NCBI GenBank assembly: GCA_903889845.1
Contig: CAISZB010000210.1
Coordinates: 1-5,960 of the forward strand
Length of the DNA: 5,960 nucleotides
Direction: 5' to 3'
DNA from: an uncultured Verrucomicrobium sp.
GTDB lineage: Bacteria; Verrucomicrobiota; Verrucomicrobiia; Methylacidiphilales; GAS474
The translations under genes were made by a program, and so were the position numbers. This document shows positions 5,154 to 5,960 of the stretch, in pieces. The number at the start of each line of letters is the position of its first letter. Within the stretch, counting starts at the first letter, position 1. The notes under the pieces were generated by a model. It saw nothing but the letters and a program-made list of their open reading frames with translations. It did no database searches and was not told the origin of the DNA.

Positions 5154-5960
5154 CTAGGCGGCGCATTCCCCCCGCTTCGCTGTGACCTTGAAGGCGTCGT
5201 CGGCGGAGAGGTCGCGGTAGAAGTCGGGGGCCTCCTCCGGCGGAGGGACGGCGGCGAGGGGGGCGAGGCGTTGGACGAAGGATGCCGGGGTGACGCGCCG
5301 GACGAAGTCGGCGAAGGGCTCCTCTTCCTGCCGCTCCGCTCGGTAGAAGAGGAGGGCTTCCCGCACCGCCGCGCCGACGTTCCGGGCGGGGACTTCCCCG
5401 GCGCGGAGTCCGGAGACGCCGCCCTGCGCCGCGCCGCCCAGGAGGAGGGCGTAGTGGGGGACGGGCCGCCCGTGGACGGTCTTCGAGAGGCCGAAGAGGC
5501 CGATGTCGGCGGCGTGGTGGTGGCTGCAGGCGTTCTGGCATCCGGAGACGCGGATGCGCAGGGGGCGAAGGACGGGATCGGCGATCAGGTCCTGGCCCAG
5601 GGTGCGGGTGATGTCCTGCGCCGCGCCTCGGGAATAGGTGATGGCGGAGAGGCAGCCGTCGGCACCGGAGCACCGGGTGACGTCGGCGAGGTGGTCGGCG
5701 CAGTTGGCGGCGAGGCCTGCCTCGACCAGGGCGGCGTAAAGGAGGGGGAGGGCGGTGCCGCGGACGTGGCGCAGGACGATGTCCTGCTCGATGGTGAGGC
5801 GGATGCCACCCGCGAAGCGACGGGCGATCGCCGCCACGGCGCGGAGCTCGGCGGGGCGGAGGTCGGCTTCGGGGACGCGGATCGTCACGGTGACGAGGCC
5901 CGATTTCTTATGGGGCCGGACGTTGGTTTCGTTCCAGAAGGCGTAGGCGGCGGGATCGGA
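5154..5960 (-). CDS. Nitrite/sulfite reductase, siroheme/[4Fe-4S] subunit, C-terminal half (5' end outside window)
   Basis: The frame is open from the window edge to a TAG at 5156-5154, giving 268 residues of the second half of the protein. The GTG at 5888 is internal, because the residues before it (AFWNETNVRPHKKSG) continue the fold. Residues 12-70 form the second ferredoxin-like half domain (NVRPHKKSGLVTVTI to LTIEQDIVLRHV). Residues 85-200 form the siroheme/iron-sulfur domain. The [4Fe-4S] ligands are C97 and C103 (C-x5-C in RCSGADGC) and C141 and C145 (C-x3-C in SGCQNACSHHHAADIG). The arrangement is canonical, with 37 residues between the pairs. No NADPH/flavin region follows, so electrons probably come from ferredoxin or a separate partner. 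The siroheme-binding basic residues expected in the N-terminal half cannot be checked. The motifs alone do not separate sulfite from nitrite reduction. The cysteine synthase 10 bases downstream argues for sulfite to sulfide in assimilatory sulfur metabolism. Confidence 0.92.
   Translation of the reverse strand, partial: SDPAAYAFWNETNVRPHKKSGLVTVTIRVPEADLRPAELRAVAAIARRFAGGIRLTIEQDIVLRHVRGTALPLLYAALVEAGLAANCADHLADVTRCSGADGCLSAITYSRGAAQDITRTLGQDLIADPVLRPLRIRVSGCQNACSHHHAADIGLFGLSKTVHGRPVPHYALLLGGAAQGGVSGLRAGEVPARNVGAAVREALLFYRAERQEEEPFADFVRRVTPASFVQRLAPLAAVPPPEEAPDFYRDLSADDAFKVTAKRGECAA

Noticed and set aside
4061..5185. Plus-strand 374-codon open frame opposite the cysteine synthase gene
   Set aside because: It is a by-product of high G+C on the opposite strand. 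Its product is Gly/Val/Asp/Glu-rich with no recognisable motif, while the minus strand carries a complete, motif-rich enzyme.

Overview
The window comes from a GC-rich bacterial chromosome. The gene content is housekeeping: sulfur assimilation, an aminotransferase, DNA repair and an envelope protein. The large AsmA-like protein points to a bacterium with an outer membrane. Verrucomicrobiota or a similar GC-rich diderm is a reasonable guess, but it rests on general impression, not on a marker gene, so confidence is low.

Plus-strand half (1-2707). The window opens inside the C-terminal part of an AsmA/TamB-like envelope protein (1-807). A 125-base gap follows, holding a strong imperfect hairpin (874-904) and a clear Shine-Dalgarno sequence. 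Next comes a class I SAM-dependent methyltransferase (933-1820), visibly poorer in G+C than everything around it. Its stop codon abuts or overlaps the start of nfo, the deoxyribonuclease IV gene (1823-2707), which keeps all nine metal ligands of the family. The low-GC stretch runs on into the first roughly 15 codons of nfo.

Middle (2708-2931). This is a 224-base gap between convergent genes. I see no gene in it. It contains a perfect 9-bp palindromic hairpin (2746-2766) and a second stem (2892-2919) just beyond the aminotransferase stop.

Minus-strand half (2932-5960). Three tightly packed genes run right to left: the C-terminal half of a ferredoxin-type nitrite/sulfite reductase (siroheme plus [4Fe-4S]; 5960-5154, cut by the window edge), a cysteine synthase (5143-4130) and a fold-type I PLP aminotransferase (4095-2932). 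Gaps are 10 and 34 bases, so this looks like one operon. The first two genes make a consecutive pathway: sulfite to sulfide, then sulfide plus O-acetylserine to cysteine. The aminotransferase probably acts on a sulfur or aromatic amino acid.

I found no CRISPR array, insertion sequence, tRNA, rRNA, phage gene, or convincing new defence or biosynthetic system. The most unusual points are the low-GC methyltransferase islet with its junctions and the intergenic hairpins.
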